Shown here: piece by piece, positions 51,681-61,507 of the stretch
Layout of the letters: each line of letters opens with the position of its first letter
Numbering within the stretch: position 1 is the first letter of the stretch
From: Emiliania huxleyi CCMP1516
Lineage: Eukaryota; Haptophyta; Isochrysidales; Noelaerhabdaceae
Length of the DNA: 64,000 bases
Reading direction: 5' to 3'
Assembly: GCF_000372725.1 (NCBI RefSeq)
Contig: NW_005196528.1
Span: 208,265-272,264 of the forward strand
Translations under genes and position numbers: made by a program
The notes under the pieces: model-generated
What the model was told of the DNA's origin: nothing
Databases searched by the model: none
The model's input: only the letters and a program-made list of their open reading frames with translations

Positions 51681-53539
51681 ATGGGCAACCTCGTCAGCAG
51701 CAAGCAGGAATCGCCTCCGCCGCTGCCTCGCGTCATCTCGTCTTCGAGCTGGGAGCTCCGAGCGCGCCCAAACGGCCTTGTCTCCGTCGACGACTTTGCG
51801 CTGCAGGAGCAGATCGAGATCGACACCGAGCTGGACGAGGTGCCGGCTCTCCCACTCCAGCCCTGCATTCGCTCGCAAATCCGCCTTCGCCCGCCTCCGC
51901 GTCGCAAGAGGTCACTCTCTTCGCCGCAGGGCGAGGCGCTGGTCCAGGTGGAGATGCTCTCGGTCGATGCCTTTCTGCGCACGATGCTGGACGAGAAGGC
52001 GTACCACGGCGCAATCTCCCTCGGCGACACGCTCCCCGCCGTCGGCTACGGTCGCGTCATCGCCTCGGCCTCTCCCAAGGCAAAGTCTCTCCCTCCTCTC
52101 TCTCACCCACTCGCTCGCTCGTTCTCAGTCACTCGCTCCCACTCACCTCGTCCCCTCTTGTGCGTCCAGCTCCGGCCCGGCTCGCGCGTGATGGGCATGC
52201 TCGTCGGCCTAGATGCGCAACACAGATCCGCGTCGTCCGCCTCGCTCTCGAGAGGAGACGTACTCCGCTGTACTCAGCGGTGATAACTGCCCGTGTAGTC
52301 ACTGCCGCGTCTTCACTCGGGAGTGTTCATGCAGGCTCGGCGCGTGCACGGTCGCCAAGCTGAGCGCCGAGCAGGCGGCGATGCTGATGCCGATGATCTC
52401 GCTGCCGGGCGTGCCCCCCACCGCCTTTCTCGGCATCCTCGGGATCACGAGCGGCATCACCGCCTGGGTCGGGGTGCACGCCGTCGCACGGCCGCCCCGC
52501 CGCGGCGAGACGGCGCTGGTGAGCGGAGCGACGGGCGCGACGGGCAGCGTGGCGGCGCAGCTGGCAAAGGTGGCGGGTGCGCGCACCATCGGCGTCGCCG
52601 GGGGCCCCGCCAAGGCGGCCTGCTGCACCGGCACTCTCGGGCTCCGGCACTTCCTCGACCTTTCCTCGACCTTCCCCGGACCTTTCCCAGGCGGCCTACT
52701 GCACCAGCGCTCTCGGGCTGGCGGGCTGCGTCGACTACAAGGCGGAGCGGCCGGCGGGCGAGCTCGACGCCCGGGCGGGGTCGCTCCCTCGACCTTTCCG
52801 GGACCTTTCCTCGACCCTTCCTAGGCGAGCAGCTCGACGAGCTCTGCCCGGACGGGATCGACTTCTACTTCGACACGGTGGGCAGAGACGCCGGACGCCG
52901 ATCCCGAACTGGCACTCGAGACGACGCAGATCTGTCGCACGAGATTAGGTGGGCGGCCCGCTCCTCGACGAGGTGCTGAAGCGGCTCAACCGCGGCGGGC
53001 GCGTCGTCATCTGCGGCGCGTCGTCGCAGTACAACGGCAACCTCAACGTGGGCACCGTGCGTGGCCCGAGCGAGTGCCTCCAGCCGGCGGAGCGCGGCGG
53101 CGGCGATTACTTCATCACTTACTCGAGTGGATGATGAATTAGGTACCTCAAGCTGGCGGAGCGCGGCGCTAGCATGGTCGGCTACAATGTGCTCTTTTAC
53201 ATGCACAAGCTGCCGTTCGCCATCCTGCACTTGCTCTGGCTCCGCTGGCGGCGCAAGGTGGCGCTCGCCGAGCAGGCACCGCATCAGCAATGAATCTGCA
53301 TGGAGAGATGGGCAGTATGAAGAGTAGCTTTTTGCGACCCGGCAGCGGCAGCACCTCACGAGTCAGTGACGAATCATCAGGTCGAGCGCGGCATCGGCGG
53401 CTTTGGTCCGGCGATGGTCAAGATGTTCACCGGAGGCCACATCGGCAAGTTGCTCGTCGAGGTGGCGGAGGGCGGCGAGGCCGCGGTTTCGGCCGTCGGC
53501 GCCACGCCGACGCAGGCAAAGGCGGTCAAGCTCGCGTGA
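51681..53539 (+). CDS. Medium-chain NADP-dependent reductase (prostaglandin reductase / curcumin reductase-like)
   Basis: At least eight short exons. ATG 51681 starts MGNLVSSKQES, which begins with a Met-Gly that could be myristoylated. Core motifs in order: VQVEMLSVDAFLRTML and AVGYGRVIAS (N-terminal barrel), LRPGSRVMGMLVG, MISLPGVPPTAFLGILGITS, the Rossmann nucleotide loop VSGATGATGSVAAQLAKVAG, AAYCTSALGLAGCVDYK, GIDFYFDTVGG, GGPLLDEVLKRLNRGGRVVI with CGASSQYN, and FTGGHIGKLLVEVAEG. This is the zinc-free MDR branch that reduces alpha,beta-unsaturated ketones or aldehydes with NADPH. A hydrophobic exon NVLFYMHKLPFAILHLLWLR may associate with a membrane. Introns include GC-AG 52615-52690 and GT-AG 53074-53142, both starting with a copy of the next exon. 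Stop at 53539. Confidence 0.85.
52612..52719. repeat. 32-bp direct repeat at both splice sites of an MDR intron
   Basis: 52612-52643 and 52688-52719 agree at 28 of 32. Both contain AG|GCGGCCT, giving the donor and the acceptor. The middle of the intron is CCTCGACCTTTCC repeats. Confidence 0.92.
53074..53168. repeat. 26-bp direct repeat at both splice sites of an MDR intron
   Basis: 53074-53099 (intron start) and 53143-53168 (exon start) agree at 23 of 26. The exon copy codes YLKLAERGA. Confidence 0.92.
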
Positions 53540-54629
53540 GAGGTTTGCCCGGTTTGGGGCACCGTCGATTGGGCGGTTGGCAAAACCCCACCCGGCCCCT
53601 CCCGAGTATTGGTCTACCGGGCAGTACATAACGGTATGTGTGGTATTGAGTCGGCGCGCGAGAGATTCACGCGCGCAGCTGCAGGGGCCACATGTTTTTT
53701 TCGTGTTAGTTAATTTACCCGCGTGCTGGCGAATCAGGAAAGTGGAAAGGCGGCCGGAGGGGGAGCGGTCGGGCTGGGGCGTGGGGGTGGGGGGAGCGCG
53801 GAGATCAGATGCCACTCTCGAAAAACAACATTGTGGTCGCAGGTGTCGGGACTGCGACTGGCGCGAGGAAGAGAAGTTCGTTCAAGAGGGGGTCGTCGCT
53901 CCTGGGCTCGAGAGCTGTGTGTATTGGTTGAGTGAGTTTGTTGCTTTGTTCCCGCCATGATGCATGACGCATGAGCGCGTCGATCCGAGCGGCCCACAAC
54001 ACCGTTGATGCTCTTTTTTGTGTCTCGCGCCTTGCGGGGGGGGAGCGGAAAGGAGGAACCTTCCCAAGAGCACCACTCTTGGAGCACCTTTTTGATAGAT
54101 AGAGAAAGAAAGCGAACGACTGGGCTTGTCTCCGGCGGCCCGCTTAAAGGGCTCCTTGCCTAGGTATAATGTTCTGAAGGGTAGCGCCGAGCTATGTTCG
54201 TCGCGTTCGGTCTCGTTGCACGTGCTCTCTTTGATGCTGTCTTGGCGTTGTCGTCGCGTCCTCTCCCGTCTCCCCCGTTCGTCGTGCCCCGTCGATTCGA
54301 TCGTACGTCCATTTGTCTTCGCCCTTTGTGGGGGGCTGCGGGCTGGGCGCGACCTGGGGGTAGTCTGTGTTCTCGAGTGGTCTGGCGCGCGGCGCTCTGA
54401 GTGAGGCAGCCTGCACAGCTCCTGCTAATCTCAGAAGTTAAGAAAACCAGCTTTTAATATTTAATAGTAGATCCCTATCGAGGGGAATCCACACGCCGCG
54501 CGCGCACACACCGGTAGATAGCTACAACCGCTTAGTTAGTTAGTTAGGAAGGTGAAGAACAGCCAGGCTCGGACTGACCGGTGACCGACCGTCACGCTCA
54601 GAGTCACGGCCGCCGCGATCTCGTGACAC
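53540..54629. other. Intergenic region
   Basis: Between the MDR stop and the O-fucosyltransferase-like gene. Contains a TAGTTAGTTAGTTAG run at 54532-54546 and the inverted copy (about 54552-54578) of the 18.27 kb sequence. No gene recognised. Confidence 0.45.
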
Positions 54630-54668
54630 GTGTCAACCACGTTTCCCCTGCACCTGTGCAACGCGACG

Positions 54669-55886
54669 ATGCTGCGAGCACCCCACCCCGCCGCCGCCGA
54701 CCCGCGTCCGACGCGGACCACCGGGGCGCCGCCCGTCCGCCGTGTCCTGCTCTTTAGCGTGGGCAACGGCCTGCACAACCAGCTGATGTCCCTTGTCGAT
54801 GGCATGGTCGTGGCGCGGCGGTACCGCTATGAGGCCGTGCTGCCGACGATGTGGGGCGGCATGGGCGTCAGGGCAGAGAACCGGTCTCAGCCCCTCGGCT
54901 TTGAGCAGCTGTACGACGCTCCGCATTTCGCAGCCTGTCTGCTGCGCGCTGCTCGTCTCCGAGTCCTCTCGGAGCTGCCCTCGGGCTACATTGCGCGCCG
55001 AATCAATGCCACGCGGCTGACGGGGCGCAAGGTGAACGACCATGCAAATGGCAACCTGGCCGCCTTTGAGCAGGCGCTCGCGGCGGCGAGTCAGCCTCTC
55101 CCCGCGGCGGGAGTCGCGGTCGACATCGGTCGCTTCTACGCGAGGTGGTGGTACGCTCCGGACGACGCCGAGGGCTTTGCGAGCCGGCGCGTGGTCTTGG
55201 GGTGCCTGAGGCCGGCGCAGAGCGTCGCCAGCGCGGTGTCCAAGGTGCTGTCGGGGCTGCGCGCGCGGTTTCCCTTGGGCTACACCACCATCCACCCGAG
55301 GCTCGAGCCCGACTGGCGCGCGCACTGCGCGGCGCACCCGTTGCACGACTGTCTGGTGGATGAGGCGGAGTGGGCCTCGCGGCTGAGCAGGCGCCGGTCG
55401 CTGGGGCCTGGGCCCGGGGCGTCGGCGCTCTACGTAGTGGGCGGCGCGAGGTACGACCCACGGCCGTTCCGCGCGCGCAACCTTAGCTCCGTCAGCAAGT
55501 ACGACTTTGTCTCGCGCGAGGACCTCGTGCCCTTGCGGTACGCCTCGTCGCTCGCGGCCGTCGACTTCTTCGTCGCGCTGGAGGCGGACATGGCGTACGG
55601 CTACATGTGGTCGTCCATGGACGTGATCCTCTTCGAGGCGCGACGGTACGCCTGCCGGCCGATGGAGCCGATCCATCTCCTTCGAGGCGATTGGGTGAGG
55701 GTCGTCTCCAAGTGGACCCGCTCCTACTTTTACTATGGACTCGACGACGCGCTTCGCCACCTTGGGCGGGCGCCGGCCTGCCGGCCTCGGCCCGGTGGAC
55801 ACGGCGGGGCGCGAGGCCGCCGGTTAAGAGCCGGGCACTCTCGGGATGTGCCACAATCTCGCCAGGGTCTCTCGAGTACGCGTTGA
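54669..55886 (+). CDS. GDP-fucose protein O-fucosyltransferase-like glycosyltransferase
   Basis: Single exon. MLRAPHPAAADPRP at 54669 is the likely start, with another in-frame Met at 54630. Family motifs: VLLFSVGNGLHNQLMSLVDG with MVVARRY (the 'GG.NNQ' type acceptor/donor site of plant and POFUT-type enzymes), LGYTTIHPRLEPDWRAHC (conserved H-x-R region with Trp), and SLAAVDFFVALEADMAYGYM followed by WSSMDVILFEARR (the 'S..D..V...AD.F.GN..SS....I...R' C-terminal donor-binding block). Such enzymes transfer fucose from GDP-fucose, usually in ER or Golgi, but no clear signal peptide or anchor is visible in this frame. An upstream exon could supply one. The C-terminus is Arg/Gly-rich. Substrate unknown. 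Confidence 0.75.
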   Translation: MLRAPHPAAADPRPTRTTGAPPVRRVLLFSVGNGLHNQLMSLVDGMVVARRYRYEAVLPTMWGGMGVRAENRSQPLGFEQLYDAPHFAACLLRAARLRVLSELPSGYIARRINATRLTGRKVNDHANGNLAAFEQALAAASQPLPAAGVAVDIGRFYARWWYAPDDAEGFASRRVVLGCLRPAQSVASAVSKVLSGLRARFPLGYTTIHPRLEPDWRAHCAAHPLHDCLVDEAEWASRLSRRRSLGPGPGASALYVVGGARYDPRPFRARNLSSVSKYDFVSREDLVPLRYASSLAAVDFFVALEADMAYGYMWSSMDVILFEARRYACRPMEPIHLLRGDWVRVVSKWTRSYFYYGLDDALRHLGRAPACRPRPGGHGGARGRRLRAGHSRDVPQSRQGLSSTR

Positions 55887-55957
55887 AAAAATAGGGGTCA
55901 GAACCAGCCCTGTGTCTGGACGATTTTTTGCGCTATCTCCCCGTATCTCCCTGCGAC

Positions 55958-56330
55958 GGTGTATCAGTCGCCTTATGCCACCGTTGCGTATCAGTCGCCT
56001 TATGCCACCGTTGCATATCCGGATATGCAACGGTGGCATAAGACGACTGATACATCGTCGCAAAACTGCATTCACTGGGTCGTGCGGAGATATATGCATC
56101 CGGTCTGGGTACCGGCGGATAGCAGGTGAACGCTAAGGTGGGTTTCGAACCAGTGACAACGCCCGTCTGGGGTTTTTGCGCCGAGTCGAACTGCGGGATT
56201 CGAACTCGAGACCCAATGCAGTTTTGCGACGGTGTATCAGTGGATATGCAACGGTGGCATAAGGCGACTGATACACCGTCTTGCATATCCGGATATGCAA
56301 CGGTGGCATAAGGCGACTGATACACCGTCG
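55958..56330. repeat. Palindromic repeat cluster with tRNA T-arm-like motifs
   Basis: A 66-base palindrome (55988-56053, arms 32/33 identical, centred on CATATCCGGATATG) is followed by a 39-bp perfect direct repeat (56242-56280 and 56291-56329) of one arm. The segments GTCGCAAAACTGCATT (56056 on) and AATGCAGTTTTGCGAC (to 56230) are inverted copies enclosing about 150 bases. That interval holds GGGTTTCGAACCAG and GGATTCGAACTCGAG. On the minus strand both read as T-arm/B-box sequences. No full tRNA is present. Confidence 0.8.
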
Positions 56331-56648
56331 CACTCCCTCTATCTCCGCGTATTTCCCTCTATCTCCCTGTATCTCCCCGTATCTCCCCGTATGCGTATCT
56401 ACCCGTACAGCGACGGGCGATCTCGAGCGTAATCCCCGAGGTATCTGACTCCCGTGGTGGATCTCCGTATCTCCCGGTATCTCGGTATCTCCCGGTATCC
56501 CGCGGTATTCCGCGGTATCCCGCGGTATCTCGCCGCGGATACCGAAAAAATCGTCCAGACCAGGGGGATGTCATAAGTTTCATTGACCGGTCTCATTTTG
56601 ACCCGTGACTGCGCCGCTGGTCTGGTGGGAGTCGGTACACAGTCAGAG

Positions 56649-56748
<100 letters not shown>

Positions 56749-56879
56749 TTTCGTGTGCGTAACAACTAACATGCGTCATGCGTCATGAAACAACATGCGT
56801 AAATAGTAAACACCAGCCATGCCATGCAGTGTATGCCCATGCGCCAAAAGCCAACACCCAACAAGGAACGTCATAAGCA

Positions 56880-57440
56880 TGAACTCCCGCCGCGCGCCTC
56901 AGGGGCGCGCCGTGTGTAGAAGTGCGCCGCCGCCCGGAAGCGAGGCGTGCACGGCGCCCCTACGTCCCTCAGACGGGCACCCAAGGCCACATGCCACCGC
57001 CAGCCGGCATCACGCAGCCGACGTAGCGAGCGCGCGTTTGCCAGAGGTTTACGCGGCGCGCTGGAAGAGCAAGTCGTACCGCTCGCCGCCGCGCCTATGC
57101 TGAGGGGCGCGCGGTAACGAAGGTGACCTTTTCCACGACAGCCTACTCGATATGTCCACCTCACACTATTTCGGATGTCTCCAGAGAACAGTGGCAGCAT
57201 TCTCGCCGCCACCAGCTTCTCCACTCGCCGTCCACCCCGGGGCACCATCTCGGCTACGACTCCCGCGAATCCCGGTCGATCTCGTCTAATCTCGCGCCAG
57301 ACGCCGTCGAGCCCGGCGCCCTCGAAGTGGACGCCCTTCTGCGCGCCGCTGTCTGCGTTGGACGCGAAGGAGAAGAAGCGGCCCTTGTGGCCGGCCCGCT
57401 CCTGCCGTGAGGGAGGGGAGGGGGGGGAGGGCGGGTTGGG
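56880..57440 (-). CDS. Unassigned exon-like block
   Basis: An open stretch with normal composition: AGHKGRFFSFASNADSGAQK, GLDGVWREIRRDRPG and VEKLVAARMLPLFSGD. It sits 3' of the DadA-like gene in the same direction, so it may be a 3' exon of that gene or a separate gene. The plus strand is also open here. No family recognised. Confidence 0.25.
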
Positions 57441-57611
57441 CGTTGGGAGGGCGGCAGGAAAGGCAGGTAGGGTGAGACGTCTCTCCGCACACGCAAGTTG
57501 AGGATGCGAGGGAGGGAGCGGAGGGAGGTGGGGTAGGCCCGCATCGCTAAACCGTGCCACGCGACGGTGGGCGTGAGTAGGCGTTTGCGCGTCTCGCTGC
57601 AGGTGTCGGCG

Positions 57612-57735
57612 GCAATCTCGGGTGTGTGTGATCTCGGGTGTGTGTGATCTCGGGTGTGGGTGATCTCGGGTGTGGGTGATCTCGGGTGTGTGTGATCTCG
57701 GGTGTGATCTCGGGTGTGGGTGATCTCGGGTGGTC
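57612..57735. repeat. Minisatellite (GATCTCGGGTGTGGGT)
   Basis: About eight units of 11-16 bases (atctcgggtgtgtgtg and atctcgggtgtgggtg), directly downstream of the last recognisable DadA exon. Confidence 0.9.
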
Positions 57736-57739
57736 TCGA

Positions 57740-60693
57740 GCACACGCCTGAGCGAGCACCGCCTCAGCCACCATCTCCGCCGTGGCGGCCGAGAGCGTCC
57801 AGCCGAGATGCCTAAGAAGAAAGCCTCACGAGTCCACAAACGGGGACGGCGTCTGAAGACGTGCGGCTCCTGTCCAGCCGAGGTGGCCTGAAACAGTAAT
57901 CGCGACGGGGGGACTGAAACGGAGAGGCGGGGGGACGCGGGCCGCACTCCAGCCGAGACGCCCGTGGCCAGTGTTGTAGAAGACGCCTAGTGGCAGGAAG
58001 TGCCCAGAGATCTCGGGCCCCGATCCACGCCCACTTACTAGCGACAGGAGACGCGGCTGAGATCCGTAGAAGCGGGAACAGACGCTCTCACTGAGGCAGA
58101 AAGGGAAGAGGGCAGAAGTGGGGAGGGGGCGGAGAGAACAGAAGGGAGGGAAAAAGGCGCCTGGCTGCGCGCCCGCCCCGACGCGCGGCACCTCATCAAG
58201 GAATGAATGAGACTGATTTCGCCACAGCCAGTCTCTCTTCAGTGACGCCCGCCGACGCGCACCATCGACGGCATCATCGGCCGGAGCCCGGCCCACGGGG
58301 TGACGCTCACCTACGGGAAGGCTCTTGGAAGGCTCCTGCAAGGCTCCTAGACCGAGCCCGGCCAGCAGAGCGACGCTCTCACGGTCGACAGGTCGGGAAA
58401 GTTGTCCTACGACGGCATCAAGTGACACGCGGAGTCAGGGGGATGCGGACCACTTCGGGGTGTGTGAGCCGGAATGTGTGTACGTACTAGTACGGGGTCT
58501 CGTGCACACGCGACAGAACGGGTTCAGCTCAGTGGAGTGAGTACGCATATGCCGCGGTTGGGATGTGCACGGATCTGTGTCCCGCATCTAGAAGTTGTCC
58601 TCGCACCAGCGGATCAGCGGGTCGATGCGGTCCTGGCCGAGGTCAGCCGAGGTCAGCCGAGGTCAGCTGAGGTCAGCCGAGGTCAGCCGAGGTACAGCCG
58701 AGGGTGCCGCGAGTCAGCTCTCCTGCCGGATGTCATAGTTGTACCCGTTAAACTCAGCCGTGCCGGCGATGCGGAAGCGGTCGCTCCTACTCGCAGCCGA
58801 CCTCGCGTCAACCTCGCGCAATCTCGCGGCGTCCCCGCGACGACGCGGCCGCTCCCGAGCCGCGACGTGACGATCTTTGCCTTGTCGTCCAGCAGCGAGA
58901 CCCACGGCGCCGCGCGCTGGCTCGCCTCGTCCTTCATGTTGACGGTGATCGAGTAGCCCTTGACGGGGTAGACATTGACTCGGTCGCCTGGAGTCGCAGC
59001 GGGTCGAGATGCCCCCGACATCCGCCGAGGTTCTCCCGAGATTGACGGGGCGGTCGCCCAGCTGGGCCGCGAAGTCGCGCGAGCGGACGCCCGCGCAGAC
59101 GACCACTCCGTCGAACGTCTCGCTCTGAGGGGCGCCGCTCTGCAGCACGGCAGGTGGCGTCAGGCGGGGTCTGCTCTCTCGGTGCACGGTGTCGTTGTCG
59201 GTCTGTGTGCGTCGGTCTGTGCTCGCGCGTGCGTGCGCGCGTGCGTGCGCGCGTGCGTGTTTGCGTGTGTGTGTGTGGTGAGAGAGGCCCTGAAGCGCGA
59301 CCTACCCCTAGGGAGGCGTGAGAGCGACGACAGCTCGAGTCGTCTCGAGCCATCTCGGGCAATCCCAGGCCATCCCAGGCGATCTCGTGGGATCTCGTGG
59401 GATCTCGCAGGATCTCGCGGGATCTCGTGGGATCTCACCTCCCCCTCGCCGCGCGCGAGGACGACGTCGACGCCTCCAGCGTGGTGTGAGAGGCGCTCGA
59501 CGGCCGTGCCGAGCTCGAAGTTGACGCCCTGCTCCTCGATGCCTACTCTCGGGGAGTGTCGGCGGGTGGGCAGGGGAGGAAGGCGGAAGTCCACCTCCCG
59601 TGCTTCTCGGTGCCGGTGGCCAGGCCGACGGTGTACCGGTGGATGTCGCCGGTCTGCGCGCGGGGACGTGGCCAGTAGGTAGGGCAGCTGAGGTAGGGCC
59701 GCAGAGCGCAGCCGCAGCAATAGCATGGGGGAGGTGGGCTTGGTAGGTTGGTGTGGGCCGGCTCGGGCGTCTCGGGCGGAGGGGCGTGGTCGCACAAAGT
59801 CGGAGGGCGTGAAGAAGCCGCCGACAAAGGCGCTGCTCTTGGTGGCGAGCGCGGGCTCGAGCTGGGCGATCTCCTGCGAGGGCGGCGGGGCGAGGTGAGT
59901 GTGGAGGTGAGGGAGGTGGAGGTGAGGGAGGTGGAGGTGAGGGAGGTGGAGGTGAGGGAGGTGGAGGCCTGGTGGAGGCGAGGGAGGCGGCGGCGAGGAT
60001 GCTGGCGTCGAGGTGGTGGCGCTGGTGGCGGTGCTGGAGAGGCGGGGCTAGAGAGGGGGGCAATCGGAGGCAGAGCTCAAGAGAGGAGAGGTCAAGAGAG
60101 TGTGGCCAGGGCGGCCTCCGGGCTGACGGCGTGCCGCTCGAGACCGCCTTCGAGGTACAGCTTGGTCACCTCCGTGGCGTGCGCAAACTCCTTTGGGTCC
60201 TGAGTGCGAGAGACAATGGGAGAGAGAGTGGGAGGGAGAGTGCGAGGGTGCGAGGGAGAGTGCGACTGACCTCGTACACGTGGAGGATGCCGCGGTCCTC
60301 GCGGTTGAAGTCGAAGCCGTACGCCTCGGCGTGCTGTATCAGGAGCTCGCGCGCTGTGATGGCGAGCTTGACCGTGTCGATCGTGTTCGATCGATAGTTG
60401 GGTATCTGCGACACAAACTCGCTCATCCAGGAGAGCTTGTGCCACGACGGAGTCGGGTTCACGAGCAGCGGCGCGTCGCGCTGCGTCATCCACTTGATGC
60501 CCTTCAGGAGGGTGCTCCACGAGTTCCACACCTCGGCGTTGGATGCCGACAGCTGCCCGCCGTTGGCAAACGACGTCTCCATGGCCGCATAGCGGTGCCG
60601 GTCAAAGACGGTGACCTCAAATCCGCGAGCGAGGAGGGCCCGGGCAGTGGTGACACCTGTGATCCCAGAGCCGATGACGGCGATGCGCCGCAT
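57740..60693 (-). CDS. D-amino-acid dehydrogenase-like FAD oxidoreductase (DadA family)
   Basis: About a dozen short exons. Start MRRIAVIGSGITGVTTARAL at 60693, with the FAD-binding G-x-G-x-x-G. Then METSFANGGQLSASNAEVW, LLKGIKWMTQRDAPLLVNP, EDRGILHVYE, FAHATEVTKLYLEGGLE, LEPALATKSSAFVGGFFTPS, TGDIHRYTVGLATG, QGVNFELGTAVERL, FDGVVVCAGVRSRDFAAQLG, VNVYPVKGYSITVNM, FRIAGTAEFNGYNYDI, VTPWAGLRPMMPS, YNTGHGRLGW and LGWTLSAATAEMVAEAV. Each has its counterpart, in the same order, in bacterial DadA ('VYPLKGYSLT', 'WTGLRPMTPDG', 'NTGHGTLGWT'). The enzyme oxidises D-amino acids to 2-oxo acids with electron transfer through FAD. Introns hold GGTCAGCCGA, GATCTCG(T)GG and GGGAGGTGGAGGTGA arrays. The gene's 3' end is not fixed. 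Confidence 0.85.
58640..58705. repeat. 11-bp minisatellite (GGTCAGCCGAG)
   Basis: About six units in a DadA-like intron. On the gene strand each reads CTCGGCTGACC. Confidence 0.9.
59345..59440. repeat. 10-11 bp minisatellite (GATCTCGTGG / CCATCCCAGG)
   Basis: About eight variable units in a DadA-like intron. Confidence 0.85.
59890..59970. repeat. Minisatellite (GAGGGAGGTGGAGGT)
   Basis: About five units of 15 bases in a DadA-like intron. Confidence 0.9.
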
Positions 60694-60732
60694 GTTGTGC
60701 CCAGCCGCGCACGGAGTTCTCCACGACATTGA

Positions 60733-60822
60733 GCAGTCGCGCCAAGCTTCCCAGGATGCAATTAATTGTTGTAATTCGTGGCTCGCTGAGAGACCCCTTG
60801 AATTTTAATTTGCATGAAACAT
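60733..60822. repeat. Long direct repeat, left copy
   Basis: 90 bases beginning GCAGTCGCGCCAAGCTTCCC and ending TTTAATTTGCATGAAACAT. The right copy is at 61330-61417, highly similar with a few small differences. The left copy lies directly upstream of the DadA-like start codon. Confidence 0.95.
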
Positions 60823-60889
60823 GGACACCCTCCCCGCACTCCCCCCCCCCACCCCCCCTCTCGACACCCCATGCCTCTCGCCTTTCTTC

Positions 60890-61315
60890 ACATCAGGCCG
60901 GCCAACCTGCAGCCAGCGGCCGAGGCGGTCGGAGGTGGCCAGGCTGGTCCTCAAGGCGGCGGAGTGGTCGCCGCAGTCGCACGAGCTCTTCCCGGAGGCG
61001 GCTCGCAAGCGGGCGGTCGAGGTGATGTGGCTGGGCTACCTGATCGCGTGGGACGAGGAGCGCTTCGAGGGCTGCGAGGGAGCGGCTCCGGAGCTGGCGG
61101 ACGGACGTCTGGCGCGGCTTTGTGCTGCCAAAGGTTGCACGCGCTGGGCTGCTTCTCCTCCCTCTCCATTGCGCATTTTGGCTCCGGCACCACCGTCAAG
61201 CCGCTCGCGAGCCTAGCGGGCGCGCTCGACTGGTCGTGCGTCCACCTCTTCTTTGGAAACGAGCGGACAGAGGGCGAGGCTGCGGGCAAGTGCTGGGGGA
61301 GAGGAGCTGATTGCG
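60890..61315 (+). pseudogene. Chimeric gene fragments between direct repeats (unknown helical block + 6-phosphogluconolactonase piece)
   Basis: Two unrelated coding fragments lie side by side in different frames. The first (60915-61130) reads [20 protein letters not shown] and [20 protein letters not shown], like the helical block often seen next to F-box-type sequences in algal proteins (weak). The second (61130-61295) reads [38 protein letters not shown], matching the 6-phosphogluconolactonase pattern 'LSGGSTPK.L..L....DWS..H.FFGDER' with GSGTT in place of GGSTP. Neither is complete. The pair is enclosed by the 60733 and 61330 repeats. Alternatively they are exons of a local gene whose rest I cannot see. 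Confidence 0.5.
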
Positions 61316-61329
61316 ACGTGCGGCGTGAG

Positions 61330-61417
61330 GCAGTCGCGCCAAGCTTCCCAGGATGCAATTGTGGTAATTCGTAGCTCGCGTGAGGGTCCCCTTATAATTT
61401 TAATTTGCATGAAACAT
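61330..61417. repeat. Long direct repeat, right copy
   Basis: 88-base partner of 60733-60822. It keeps GCAGTCGCGCCAAGCTTCCC, GGATGCAATT and TTTAATTTGCATGAAACAT. Confidence 0.95.
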
Positions 61418-61507
61418 ACACATTGGGCTAAACCCCACCTGGCTTCCTCCCGCTAAATACAAAGGGCGCGACAAGTTCTCTCTTGCACCTCGAAGCGCAG
61501 GATTCCA

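Noticed and set aside
56125..56225. Two complete minus-strand tRNA genes
   Set aside because: Only T-arm-like pieces are present; no D arm, anticodon arm or paired acceptor ends.
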